Of a stretch of DNA of 64,000 bases, positions 27,200-37,279 are shown piece after piece. The stretch's first letter is position 1. Every line of letters starts with the position of its first letter. Below the pieces are notes generated by a model. It searched no databases. It was not told the origin of the DNA and worked only from the letters and a program-made list of their open reading frames with translations. A program made the position numbers and the translations under genes. Source of the stretch: Acinetobacter sp. P8-3-8 (lineage in GTDB: Bacteria > Pseudomonadota > Gammaproteobacteria > Pseudomonadales > Moraxellaceae); NCBI RefSeq assembly GCF_000214135.1, contig NZ_AFIE01000003.1, positions 62,001 to 126,000 of the forward strand, written 5' to 3'.

Positions 27200-29023
27200 T
27201 TAGTAGTCAAAACTAAAATGATCAGCTTCTAAAGACATCATAGTTTTCGATGGATTAACCATAGATTCAGCATGACCTTGTGAACGAGGCAATAATTGTT
27301 CGAAGTAGAAATCAGCAACTTTGATTTTTGCTTTATAGAATTCAGGAACTTCAGCGCCTTCACCAGAAGCAAGTTTTTCTGACGCTACAGCGGCTTGTTG
27401 AGCCCAATAATACGCCATCATTGCATAACCAGAGAACATCAAGAAATCTACAGAAGCAGAAGAAACGATGTCACGGTCTTTACGTGCTGCAAGCATGATG
27501 CGAACAGTTAGAGCATTCCACTGTGCACAGATTTTTGTCAAATCCCATGCAAAACGACGCATATATTTGTTACGTGCATGTTGACCACAGAACTTCAAGA
27601 TTTCAGCAGTGTATTCACGAACCACTTTACCTTTAGAAGAAAGTAGAACTTTACGACCAATCAAGTCGAGCGCTTGTACACCAGTTGTACCTTCGTACAA
27701 TGTTGAAATACGTGCATCACGAGCGATCTGCTCCATGCCATGTTCTTTGATATAACCATGACCACCAAAAACTTGCATACCGTGGTTTGCAGCTTCCAAG
27801 CCCATTTCAGTTAAGAAGCCTTTGAGGATTGGTGTGTAGAAACCTAATTTATCATCATATTCATCAAATTTAGCTTGGTCGCCTTGAGCAAGGGCATCTG
27901 CCATTTTGTCAGCAAGTTGAGCAGCATGATAAATCATTGAACGGCCACCCTCAGCAATTGCTTTTTGGGTCAATAGCATACGACGTACATCTGCATGGTG
28001 AATAATGGCATCAGCAACACGATCTGGATCTTTTTTACCAGAAAGTGCGCGCATAGACATACGCTCTTTCGCATACGGTAAAGCACCTTGGAATGACAAT
28101 TCCGCATGTGCAATACCTTGAACAGCCGTACCAATACGTGCAGTGTTCATAAATGTGAACATCGCATGTAAGCCTTTATTCACTTCACCAATGAGGTAAC
28201 CTGTTGCAGCATCAAAATTAAGCACAGCAGTTGCATTCGCATGGATACCCATTTTGTGTTCAATCGAACCACACGTTACAGGGTTACGTTCACCTACACG
28301 ACCATCTTCAGTTGGAATGAATTTTGGTACGATGAATAATGAAATACCACGTGTACCTGCAGGCGCATCTGGAAGACGTGCAAGTACGATATGAACGATA
28401 TTTTCAGTTAAATCATGCTCACCCGCAGAGATGAAGATTTTAGTCCCTGTGATTGCATAAGTACCATCAGCTTTTGGTTCAGCTTTAGTTTTAACTTGAC
28501 CTAAGTCTGTACCACATTGAGGTTCAGTTAAACACATTGTACCTGACCAAGTACCTGCAGTGAGGTGTGGCATATAGGTATTTTTTTGTTCATCGGTACC
28601 GAATTGCATGATGGTGTTCATACAGCCCATACTTAAACCTGGGTACATGGTGAAAGACCAGTTTGCAGTCCCCATCATTTCAGATTTCACCAAATTTAAA
28701 GACATTGGTAAGCCTTGACCACCAAACTCTTCTGGATAAGAAAGACCTTGCCATCCACCTTGTACGAATTGGGCATAAGCTTCTTTAAAGCCTTTAGGCG
28801 TTGTTACTTCGCCATCTTTAAAATGACAACCTTCCTGATCACCTGACTGATTTAAAGGAGAAAGTACGTTTTCACAGAAATCTGCTGCACTATCGATAAT
28901 CATATCGACTGTATCTGCATCGGCATTTTCGCCAATCGACAGCGTTTTATAATGTGCTGGATAGTCAAAAACTTCGTTCATTAAAAAACGAATATCACGG
29001 ACGGGAGCTTTATATGCTGGCAT
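27200..29023 (-). CDS. Acyl-CoA dehydrogenase (about 600-residue family)
   Basis: 607 residues, the long acyl-CoA dehydrogenase class with an N-terminal cap (MPAYKAPVRDIRFLMNEVFDY) and a C-terminal extension with the Q-rich helical domain. The dehydrogenase core shows the FAD-contacting CLTEPQCGTDLG, GTKIFISAGEHD, the catalytic loop region, and the QVFGGHGYIKEHGMEQIARDARI segment with ARISTLYEGTTGVQALDLIGRK (in part) typical of the family. It takes alpha,beta electrons from acyl-CoA to ETF, and so to the ETF-QO encoded at 9033-10745. Chain-length preference cannot be read. Confidence 0.94.
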   Translation of the reverse strand: MPAYKAPVRDIRFLMNEVFDYPAHYKTLSIGENADADTVDMIIDSAADFCENVLSPLNQSGDQEGCHFKDGEVTTPKGFKEAYAQFVQGGWQGLSYPEEFGGQGLPMSLNLVKSEMMGTANWSFTMYPGLSMGCMNTIMQFGTDEQKNTYMPHLTAGTWSGTMCLTEPQCGTDLGQVKTKAEPKADGTYAITGTKIFISAGEHDLTENIVHIVLARLPDAPAGTRGISLFIVPKFIPTEDGRVGERNPVTCGSIEHKMGIHANATAVLNFDAATGYLIGEVNKGLHAMFTFMNTARIGTAVQGIAHAELSFQGALPYAKERMSMRALSGKKDPDRVADAIIHHADVRRMLLTQKAIAEGGRSMIYHAAQLADKMADALAQGDQAKFDEYDDKLGFYTPILKGFLTEMGLEAANHGMQVFGGHGYIKEHGMEQIARDARISTLYEGTTGVQALDLIGRKVLLSSKGKVVREYTAEILKFCGQHARNKYMRRFAWDLTKICAQWNALTVRIMLAARKDRDIVSSASVDFLMFSGYAMMAYYWAQQAAVASEKLASGEGAEVPEFYKAKIKVADFYFEQLLPRSQGHAESMVNPSKTMMSLEADHFSFDY

Positions 29024-29257
29024 GGGTTTAATCCTAATTTAGAAATATTTTTTGATTCTTCGATCGATGATTTCATTATTCATAATCAAACTGAGAATGC
29101 ATTGATAAGACATTCTAAAAAAACTGTCAGAAAGGCTAATTTGTAAGAAAAGATACAGGTAACTTTGATTATTTTTTGATAATGTTGGGAGTTTATTTTT
29201 AAATGTTTTATATTCATTTTATATGGTTATTATAAATATTAGGGTGAAAAGTATCTT

Positions 29258-31615
29258 ATGCAATTATCAAAATTAACTTTATGTCTTTTGGGTTTGAGTT
29301 TATCTGCGTGTTCTACTCATATTGTAAAAAACAATACAAATCAGGATTCTGCACAACGTGCGGTACAAGGTTTAAACGCATTGTATGAATATCCAAGTTT
29401 TGATTATCGTGGGCAAGTACGTTTTCAGATTCATAAGACCAATCAAAATACGTTAAAAGATGATGCTCAACGTCAACTTGATCCAACGGTTGAAAAAAAG
29501 TTAGAGCAATATTTAAAGCAGCAAAAGATTCAATTGTCAGCAGCGCAGAAAAAAGAACTTTATCAAGACTTGGCACAACAAGATTCTCGTTCTGTGAATG
29601 ATTTTTTGGGTAAAGGTGCAGATGTTGTACAAAGTATTTTGAATGATATGCAAATTCAGTATGACGGAACGGTGAATTATCGTCAGAAAATGGCTTCATT
29701 CAATCTCGAAACTAAATATAAGAAGCCGAATCTATCTGTTGAGATTCGTGTTCCAACTGTTATTGATTTCAATGATTATAAGTTTTATACGCAAATTTTC
29801 TCTTTGATGCCGTATTTGGCCAATCCACAAGATCAGAATAAATATGCGTACTATGATTTCTCAAAATATAAAGATGAAATTTCTAGAGTTGATGTAAAAG
29901 CGTTTATCGAATTTCTAAAACAATCTGGTGCAATCTCTTATGTTTTAGCACCGAAAGATCAAATTGAAACGCTGAAGCTTACGGCTGCCGAGCAACAGGC
30001 AGGCGTTGTTGAAAAAATTCGATTAAATACGTCCTTAGAAGAGTTATTTTTACAAGCGAATTTATATTCTTCAATTAACCGTCAATATTTTGTGAATTCT
30101 GTATTGGGGTTAAATCCAACCACATTATCCAAAATTATGGATGATCCTGACTTAAAAGCTTCTAAACCTGAGTCAAAAACCAAGTCTTCGGGTTTTGAAG
30201 ATGGTTCAGAAGAAGCTTTAGATGCAATGTATCAACTTTCCGATGCAGTGAACCACGTCATTTATGATAGTCATAAAGATGATGATGCGCAGCAAGAAGA
30301 ATCAGAAGCTGACGGGACAGAAGGTGTAAAAGCTTCGGCTGGTTCTGTTGATGAAGATAAGTATGCCGAAGATGAAGGTTCAAGTACTGCAAATGAAAAC
30401 GATGATATCGATGTAGACGATGAGGAGTCACCAAAAGCAGAAAATATATTAACAGAGCAACAATGTAACGATTTGGCGAAAACCAAGACCAATGCACGTT
30501 TTGGTGATGTACGATATTGTCAATATTATTATGATATTGATGTATTCAATGCTAAACCAAAGCAAAATCCAGCTTTTGATATAAAACGTAGTAAAAAAGA
30601 TGCAGCACTTGTAGAAAAGTTTTCCACTTTAGGGAAAAAAGACCAATTGGTTGATGCAAATCAATTCAAACAATTATGGGAACAATATCAAACAGATATT
30701 AATGCGAGTTTACCGCCTAAAGATCAGAGAAATCCAATGATTATTGATCTTGTGCTGGATGATAAAGGTCGTGCTATTCGAGCAGATTATGGTGTAGGAA
30801 TGGATTTTGGCGAGTTAAATCGTAAATTAGACATTCAGTTTGATATGCAGTTCTTGAACTATGGGAATGCCACCAAAATAGATCGCCAAGCTTTAAGTGA
30901 AGCCAAATCTTTTCAAGACTCATTTGATGGAAGTTTCTTAGGAAAAGCGGTTGGTGGTTTTTCAGGAAAATCATCGGATCAATCTAAACAAGATCATCTA
31001 AGTTTAGATGAGCGTTTAGAAAAATTAGCAGAGCAAGTTTTTGTTCAAACAGGTTCTTATGAGCAAACTTACAAAACAGTATTTATCGCTAAATTAACTG
31101 CTAAAAATCCTGACTTGGTTAAACAATATTCAGCGCAAGATTTGCAAGAAATTGCGAGTGTATACGCTTATGCTTATTCGGATGAAGCGGTTTATAACCC
31201 TCAAGGTGATGCTTTAAAACGCATTGAAGCTTTAAAGACAAAACATCATTTAGAAGAGGATCAACAATATGATGATGCGCTTGGAAATAGCATTGATAGT
31301 ATTGTGAATGAAGTTTGGAAAACGAAACAAACGGTTTTAGACGTTCAAAAATTGCAGAAGCAATATAAAACGACGGAAGCTGTATTTGCACAATATTATA
31401 TGCAAAAGTTTGAAGCTGAAAATACAGTTGAAAAAGAGCAACGTGCGGAATATTTAAAGACCGTAAATGTTTTAGCTAAGTCTTATATCGCTTTGAAGAA
31501 AAACAAATTTAATGATCAATTGGTTGCGAGTCTAAATGAAGATTCAGTCGAATTTATTGATTATGCATTGTTTAAAAAAGCATATCAGGCTTTAAGTGAT
31601 GCACAGTTGAAATAA
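29258..31615 (+). CDS. Large putative lipoprotein, unknown
   Basis: 785 residues. A lipoprotein signal peptide ends with the lipobox LSAC (Cys18); the next residues are STHIV, with no Asp at +2, so sorting to the outer membrane is expected. The mature chain is polar, rich in Gln, Lys and Asp, with no clear enzyme motif. Residues about 335-395 form a low-complexity, Glu/Asp/Ser-rich linker that separates an N-terminal half from a C-terminal helical half. A possible cysteine pair occurs in QQCNDLAKTK and VRYCQYYYD. The gene is monocistronic, closed by a strong terminator. I cannot assign a function. Confidence 0.8.
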   Translation: MQLSKLTLCLLGLSLSACSTHIVKNNTNQDSAQRAVQGLNALYEYPSFDYRGQVRFQIHKTNQNTLKDDAQRQLDPTVEKKLEQYLKQQKIQLSAAQKKELYQDLAQQDSRSVNDFLGKGADVVQSILNDMQIQYDGTVNYRQKMASFNLETKYKKPNLSVEIRVPTVIDFNDYKFYTQIFSLMPYLANPQDQNKYAYYDFSKYKDEISRVDVKAFIEFLKQSGAISYVLAPKDQIETLKLTAAEQQAGVVEKIRLNTSLEELFLQANLYSSINRQYFVNSVLGLNPTTLSKIMDDPDLKASKPESKTKSSGFEDGSEEALDAMYQLSDAVNHVIYDSHKDDDAQQEESEADGTEGVKASAGSVDEDKYAEDEGSSTANENDDIDVDDEESPKAENILTEQQCNDLAKTKTNARFGDVRYCQYYYDIDVFNAKPKQNPAFDIKRSKKDAALVEKFSTLGKKDQLVDANQFKQLWEQYQTDINASLPPKDQRNPMIIDLVLDDKGRAIRADYGVGMDFGELNRKLDIQFDMQFLNYGNATKIDRQALSEAKSFQDSFDGSFLGKAVGGFSGKSSDQSKQDHLSLDERLEKLAEQVFVQTGSYEQTYKTVFIAKLTAKNPDLVKQYSAQDLQEIASVYAYAYSDEAVYNPQGDALKRIEALKTKHHLEEDQQYDDALGNSIDSIVNEVWKTKQTVLDVQKLQKQYKTTEAVFAQYYMQKFEAENTVEKEQRAEYLKTVNVLAKSYIALKKNKFNDQLVASLNEDSVEFIDYALFKKAYQALSDAQLK

Positions 31616-31643
31616 TACAGTGTGTTAAGTTTTTAGTATGAAG

Positions 31644-31673
31644 AAAAGAACCTCACATGAGGTTCTTTTTTAT
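31644..31673. terminator. Intrinsic terminator
   Basis: Stem AAAAGAACCTCA / TGAGGTTCTTTT with T-run, between the lipoprotein gene and converging aroE. Confidence 0.85.
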
Positions 31674-31728
31674 TATTGGACTTAGATTCGCATTTGAAGA
31701 GATGCGCATTTGAAGGTTAGCCCTTCAA

Positions 31729-32517
31729 TTAAAGAAAATCTTTGAGCTTGGGACGCACGCCATTCCAAATATAAAAAGCTTCAATGGCTTGTCCGACCAA
31801 CATTCCAAATCCCTCAGATGTCGGTACGCCACGTGCTTTAGCTTGATCAAGGAAACTTGATGGTTTGCCGTATGCCATTTCATAAGCATAGTTAAACTGT
31901 AGATTTTCAGGAAGAATGAGTGCATCACCACTTAAGCTCGCAGATGTTGCATTAATGACAATATCAAACTGACCTTGCAACTCATCTAAGCCACATGCAG
32001 ATAACTCAGCATCTGGAACAGCAGTTTTTAAATCACTCACCAATTGTTCAGCACGGGCTAATGTACGATTGGCAATGACAATTTTTTGTGCACCTGCTTT
32101 CACTAAAGGATAGATGACGCCTCGTGTTGCACCGCCTGCACCAATGATGAGGATTGAACTCTTTGCTAAATTCCAATCTAAGGCTTGGATGGCATCGACT
32201 AAACCTTGGCCATCAGTGTTATCACCGTGTAGTACACCATCTTGCATCCATAAAGTATTGACTGCTTTGGCTATTTTGGCACGTTCAGTGAGTTGTTGGC
32301 ATAAGGTAAAAGCTTGCTCTTTGAATGGAACAGTAACATTCATCCCAACGCCATTTTGTGCAAAGAATTCTTTGACACTGCTTTCGAAGCCATCTAAGGG
32401 CGCAAGGCGTTTGACATAATTTAGATCAAGACCTGTTTTGTCTGCAAATGCATGGTGTAATTCAGGTGAACGAGATTGCTCAATTGGGTTGCCAATGACT
32501 GCGAATTGTTTGCTCAT
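31729..32517 (-). CDS. aroE: Shikimate dehydrogenase
   Basis: 262 residues. AroE reduces 3-dehydroshikimate to shikimate with NADPH in aromatic amino-acid synthesis. Motifs: NPIEQSRSPELHHAFA at the substrate pocket, GMNVTVPFKE with the catalytic Lys (about 66), NTDGQGLVDA, the NADP-binding GAGGATRGV, and the NRT dinucleotide clamp. Length is normal. Stands alone on the minus strand. Confidence 0.96.
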   Translation of the reverse strand: MSKQFAVIGNPIEQSRSPELHHAFADKTGLDLNYVKRLAPLDGFESSVKEFFAQNGVGMNVTVPFKEQAFTLCQQLTERAKIAKAVNTLWMQDGVLHGDNTDGQGLVDAIQALDWNLAKSSILIIGAGGATRGVIYPLVKAGAQKIVIANRTLARAEQLVSDLKTAVPDAELSACGLDELQGQFDIVINATSASLSGDALILPENLQFNYAYEMAYGKPSSFLDQAKARGVPTSEGFGMLVGQAIEAFYIWNGVRPKLKDFL

Positions 32518-32669
32518 GCCACATATCCATGTATTGATCTAGAAAGTGGCAACAATATACGTGAAAACAGGAAGAACGACAAAAATAACAGCGGAGTATG
32601 GGGGATAATGTTGACTGGGATTCTTATTTTTTTGTTTAAAATTATCAGTGAATCAGGGTGTTAATCTAT

Positions 32670-32876
32670 TTATGGGTTGCAGATTGAATGAATGAAGTCT
32701 AAAAAAATCATTGCAAAAATGACTAAAAACCCAATAGAAAGTAAAACACTAGAGGTAATCGAAATACTATCAGAAAGCTGATTATTTGAAATAATAGTGA
32801 CTGTAATTGAGCAGACTAAAAGGAAAAGAACACTAAACGATAGTATAATTTTATGATTTTCTAGTAAATTTTTCAT
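32670..32876 (-). CDS. Small membrane protein, unknown
   Basis: 68 residues with two hydrophobic segments (about 11-30 and 42-62) joined by a Ser/Asn-rich loop. AT-rich. An AGGTTTAGTA stretch precedes the ATG. No recognisable family; confidence is moderate because short hydrophobic frames arise easily in AT-rich DNA. Confidence 0.45.
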   Translation of the reverse strand: MKNLLENHKIILSFSVLFLLVCSITVTIISNNQLSDSISITSSVLLSIGFLVIFAMIFLDFIHSICNP

Positions 32877-33064
32877 TACTAAACCTCGGATGAAAGGAGA
32901 AAATTAATACTTTAAGAAATTAAAAAATATTAATTAAAAATTAAGCAAATTTTAAGTTTTGTATATTAAACAAATTCGCATTAAAACGAAATTAAAAAAC
33001 ACGCTTATTGTGAGTTATTCTCATTATTAATTGTGAGTAAATCTTTCGAAAAATTAAACAATGT

Positions 33065-33095
33065 AAAAAAGCTAACTTTATTAAAAAGTTAGCTT
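33065..33095 (-). terminator. Intrinsic terminator on the minus strand
   Basis: Perfect 11-bp stem AAGCTAACTTT / AAAGTTAGCTT followed on the minus strand by T-run. It could end a hemF transcript that runs through the repeat element. Confidence 0.7.
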
Positions 33096-33174
33096 AGGTC
33101 ATAAATTTGATCAAATATTGCGATCAATTGTATTTATTTAACCTGAACTCGAGATATGTATGTTCCCTACTATA

Positions 33175-33385
33175 CGATACGCGGAAACGTCAGTCGCATT
33201 GTTTGAGGCCGGGCTACATTTGCAATGTACTGTTTTTGCAATACATTTGGTACTTGATAGTATCTGTCGAGTTGGCGACTGACAAATGGTTTTGCCTACT
33301 TTTCCCGAAAGAAAAGTAGGTCGAACCGAAGGTTAATTCTTGTATCTGACTTTAAATGGTAAGACTCCGTTGTGCCTGATCTATC
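33175..33385. repeat. Interspersed intergenic repeat, copy 1
   Basis: Shares ordered blocks with 36070-36315: a TTTGAGGC-G-G-CTACA block, GTCGAGTT--GCG, TTTTCCCGAAAGAAAAGTAGG, GTCGA-CCGAAGG-TAA, and GAC-C-GTTGTG. In this copy CCTACTTTTC and GAAAAGTAGG form a perfect 10-bp inverted repeat around CCGAAA. Same orientation as copy 2. Confidence 0.8.
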
Positions 33386-33452
33386 TTTTCAATAACTTAC
33401 ATCAGAATTTATCCCGAACTGACGTTATTTAGATAGCCGTTCTTGAGATTGC

Positions 33453-34430
<978 letters not shown>

Positions 34431-34647
34431 TCAAAACATAAATTGATTAAAAAATTAAGTGAATTACCCAAAAGTACGCATGTTCGCCACAAGAAATTGA
34501 AAAGCAATATGATTTTTTAGGCAATATTGTGGGAATTCCGATCAATTCACTAGGTTGAATTCAAACGCTAAGCTCAGCACAATAGACTTAACAAGGTTTC
34601 ATTGATGTGATTCCTGATAAAAATTGATGTTAGTTGAGCCTTAAGTC

Positions 34648-36018
34648 ATGAATATGAGTTGTTCCCTCATTCAGAAATACAACGTCGCTGGCCCTCGCTA
34701 TACCAGTTACCCAACGGTTCCTTATTGGGAGGAAGCAGCATTTTCTTTGCAGCAATGGACGCAGAGTTTAAAGCGTTCTTTTGATGAATCGAATACGACA
34801 GAAGGCATCAGCTTATATATTCATTTACCTTTTTGTGAAAGCTTATGTACCTTTTGTGGTTGTCATAAAAAAGTCACCAAACGCCATGAGGTTGAGCAAC
34901 CTTATATTCAGGCTGTATTAAAAGAGTGGGACTTATATTGTCAGTTATTGGGCGATATTCCCCAAATTAAAGAAATTCATTTGGGTGGTGGAACACCGAC
35001 ATTCTTTTCAGTTGAACATTTACAACAGTTGATTCATGGCATTTTAGCTAAAGCCACCTTTGCCGATGGGCATGAATTTAGTTTTGAAGGGCATCCAAAC
35101 AATACGACAAAGGCACATTTACAAGCTTTGTATGATCTCGGTTTTCGCCGTGTCAGTTATGGTGTGCAGGATTATAATGAGAATGTTCAAAAAGCCATTC
35201 ATCGCATTCAACCTTTTGAAAATGTAGAAAAAGTCACGAAGTGGGCGAGAGAGATTGGTTATGAATCCATTTCACATGATTTGGTTTTTGGGTTGCCATT
35301 TCAAAGCTTGGAAGATGTGTTAAAAACCATTGATTTAACCAATAGTTTGTTACCTGATCGTTTGGCTTTTTATAGCTATGCACATGTGCCTTGGATTAAG
35401 GGCAATGGTCAACGTGGTTTTAAAGACCATGATGTTCCAAAGGATGATGAAAAACGTACGTTGTATGAAGAAGGTAAAAATAAGCTTTTAGCACATGGCT
35501 ACCATGAAATTGGTATGGATCATTTTGCTTTAAATCGTGATGGGATGTACCAATCATTTAAAGCAGGCACTTTACATCGCAATTTTATGGGCTATACCTC
35601 ATCTAAAACTCAAGTGATGATTGGGCTTGGTGTGTCTTCGATTAGTGATAGTTGGTATAGCTTTGCGCAAAATGAAAAGGTTTTAGATGATTATTATGCA
35701 CGTCTTGAAAAGAATGAAATTCCTGTATTTAAAGGGCATATGCTGAGTCCTGAAGATTTGAAAATTCGTAAGCATATTTTAAATTTGATGTGTACTTTTG
35801 AAACGTCTTGGAAAGAACCAAGTATGGATTTTCCTGAACGTGTTGATGTAATTCAGCAGTTGGTTGAGATGCAACAAGATGGTTTATTGCAGATTGAAAA
35901 TGATCGCATCGTGATTACAGAACAGGGCAAACCTTTTGTTCGTAATATTTGTATGGCCTTTGATTTGCGTTTAAAGCGTAGAAAACCTGAAACACAGATT
36001 TTCTCGATGACGGTTTGA
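34648..36018 (+). CDS. hemN: Oxygen-independent coproporphyrinogen III oxidase
   Basis: 456 residues, the HemN length. Radical SAM motif CESLCTFCGC (CxxxCxxC plus the extra Cys typical of HemN) at about 60-69, GGGTPTFF, the GVQDYNENVQKAIHRIQ segment that marks true HemN rather than HemW, and a C-terminal HemN domain. The N-terminal YNVAGPRYTSYPT is also diagnostic. It lies divergently from hemF across 250 bp. I looked for an Anr/Fnr half-site pair in that gap and found no convincing one. Confidence 0.96.
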   Translation: MNMSCSLIQKYNVAGPRYTSYPTVPYWEEAAFSLQQWTQSLKRSFDESNTTEGISLYIHLPFCESLCTFCGCHKKVTKRHEVEQPYIQAVLKEWDLYCQLLGDIPQIKEIHLGGGTPTFFSVEHLQQLIHGILAKATFADGHEFSFEGHPNNTTKAHLQALYDLGFRRVSYGVQDYNENVQKAIHRIQPFENVEKVTKWAREIGYESISHDLVFGLPFQSLEDVLKTIDLTNSLLPDRLAFYSYAHVPWIKGNGQRGFKDHDVPKDDEKRTLYEEGKNKLLAHGYHEIGMDHFALNRDGMYQSFKAGTLHRNFMGYTSSKTQVMIGLGVSSISDSWYSFAQNEKVLDDYYARLEKNEIPVFKGHMLSPEDLKIRKHILNLMCTFETSWKEPSMDFPERVDVIQQLVEMQQDGLLQIENDRIVITEQGKPFVRNICMAFDLRLKRRKPETQIFSMTV

Positions 36019-36069
36019 TTGCTAAATTGATTACACAAGAGAGCTTTTTAGTTTTAGTCCAGTAAATGG

Positions 36070-36315
36070 ATACACGAAAATGTCATCCGCAACGTGTTTG
36101 AGGCAGGACTACATAAAAAAATTAAAGTTTCTGCGATTTATTTTTCAAAAACTGGTAGTTGTCGAGTTTTGCGGTGAGGAGCAATGCTCCGCAAGGTGGT
36201 TTTCTTGCAAAGCTTCGCTTTTCATTTTCCCGAAAGAAAAGTAGGTCGAGCCGAAGGCTAACCCTAAATTTGAATTTTAATTGTGGAAAGACGCTGTTGT
36301 GAAACTGTTTATACA
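36070..36315. repeat. Interspersed intergenic repeat, copy 2
   Basis: Lies between converging hemN and ribA and fills most of that 341-bp gap. It shares the ordered blocks of copy 1 (33175-33385), including TTTTCCCGAAAGAAAAGTAGG in shortened form and GTCGAGCCGAAGGCTAA, with an additional GC-rich insert (GCGGTGAGGAGCAATGCTCCGC) that itself can form a hairpin. No gene is seen in it. Confidence 0.8.
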
Positions 36316-36359
36316 GCGCCGATTAGCAGTAGAATTTAAATTTTAGCGAGAATTCTTGA

Positions 36360-36974
36360 TCAAAAATCATCTTTTTCATACATATGTGACATACGATCAT
36401 GCTTGGTTTTTAAATAATCTTCATTGAATTTATTCAAACCTACAGTCAGTGGTACACGATCAACAACATCAATACCTAAATCCGTTAATGCTTTTAATTT
36501 TAAAGGATTATTGGTAATAAGTTTGACCTGTTTAACCTGTAACTGATCAAGCATGATGGTACACATATCATAAGTACGTGCATCGGCAGGCAGATTTAAC
36601 AACAAATTAGCATCCACAGTATCATGCCCTTGATCTTGCAAGGCATAAGCACGGATTTTATTGGTCAAACCAATACCACGACCTTCCTGACGTAGATACA
36701 AAATCACACCTTGACCCGCTTCATTCATCATTTTCATGGTGTTGTGTAATTGTGGACCACAATCACATTTCAAAGAACCAAAGGCATCGCCTGTTAAGCA
36801 CTCTGAATGAATACGAACCAAGACAGGTTCAGTGGGAGCAGTTTCCAAACCCTTGGAAAGAGCAACGTGTTCTTCACCTGTTTGAGGGTCTTGAAACACA
36901 GAAATCTTAAACTCACCATAAGCGGTCGGTAAATTTGAAGTGGCAACAAACTCTATTGACACAGAATCTTCCAT
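36360..36974 (-). CDS. ribA: GTP cyclohydrolase II
   Basis: 204 residues, the stand-alone RibA form rather than a RibBA fusion. It opens the imidazole ring of GTP for riboflavin synthesis. The zinc site is in [12 protein letters not shown] with the earlier Cys of HSECLTGDA (about 54-68), followed by [14 protein letters not shown] and the [14 protein letters not shown] segment. Stands alone, divergent from dxs. No FMN riboswitch is seen upstream. Confidence 0.96.
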   Translation of the reverse strand: MEDSVSIEFVATSNLPTAYGEFKISVFQDPQTGEEHVALSKGLETAPTEPVLVRIHSECLTGDAFGSLKCDCGPQLHNTMKMMNEAGQGVILYLRQEGRGIGLTNKIRAYALQDQGHDTVDANLLLNLPADARTYDMCTIMLDQLQVKQVKLITNNPLKLKALTDLGIDVVDRVPLTVGLNKFNEDYLKTKHDRMSHMYEKDDF

Positions 36975-37279
36975 TATTTGTTTAGAAATTGGTTAAAGTA
37001 TAGCGTAATGCTCGGACATTGGTAGAATTGTAAAACAAGTTTTTAAGTATAAGTTTGCTTTAAAAATTTCTTTTTTGTATAAAGCAAACAATAATAGTTG
37101 ATATATAGATAGATTATTCAGGATAATCTAAGTTACGAGCACACTTGCAGCATTCTATATCGTTCAGTGACGCATCGTTATAAATGTGGCTGATTGAATG
37201 TGATATGATTCGATTTCACGATCATGCTAACCCGTGTACCTAGCTTAGATTTGCCAGGCTTTAGAAGGCTTTGCCACAT
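36975..37279. other. Divergent ribA-dxs promoter region
   Basis: A 305-bp AT-rich interval between the divergent starts of ribA and dxs. It must hold both promoters, and TATGAT at 37204 could be a -10 for dxs, but no well-spaced -35 is evident. I see no RNA gene or small frame worth calling. Confidence 0.5.

Larger units (their letters stand above)
32877..33452. other. Long intergenic region with a terminator and repeat copy 1
   Basis: A 576-bp interval. Its first 190 bp are AT-rich. A minus-strand terminator hairpin (AAGCTAACTTT/AAAGTTAGCTT with six T) lies at 33065-33095, about 360 bp past the hemF stop. The interspersed repeat described at 33175-33385 fills most of the remainder. A 70-codon plus-strand frame across it (33107-33319) appears to be spurious. 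Confidence 0.6.

Noticed and set aside
33005-33035. Fur-box-like AT-rich stretch
   Set aside because: Only about two-thirds of the 19-bp consensus matches and it lies more than 130 bp from any start codon.
33107-33319. 70-codon plus-strand frame
   Set aside because: It lies across the interspersed repeat, has no ribosome site and no match to a protein pattern.
36975-37279. FMN or TPP riboswitch before ribA or dxs
   Set aside because: No conserved RFN or THI-box core was visible on either strand.
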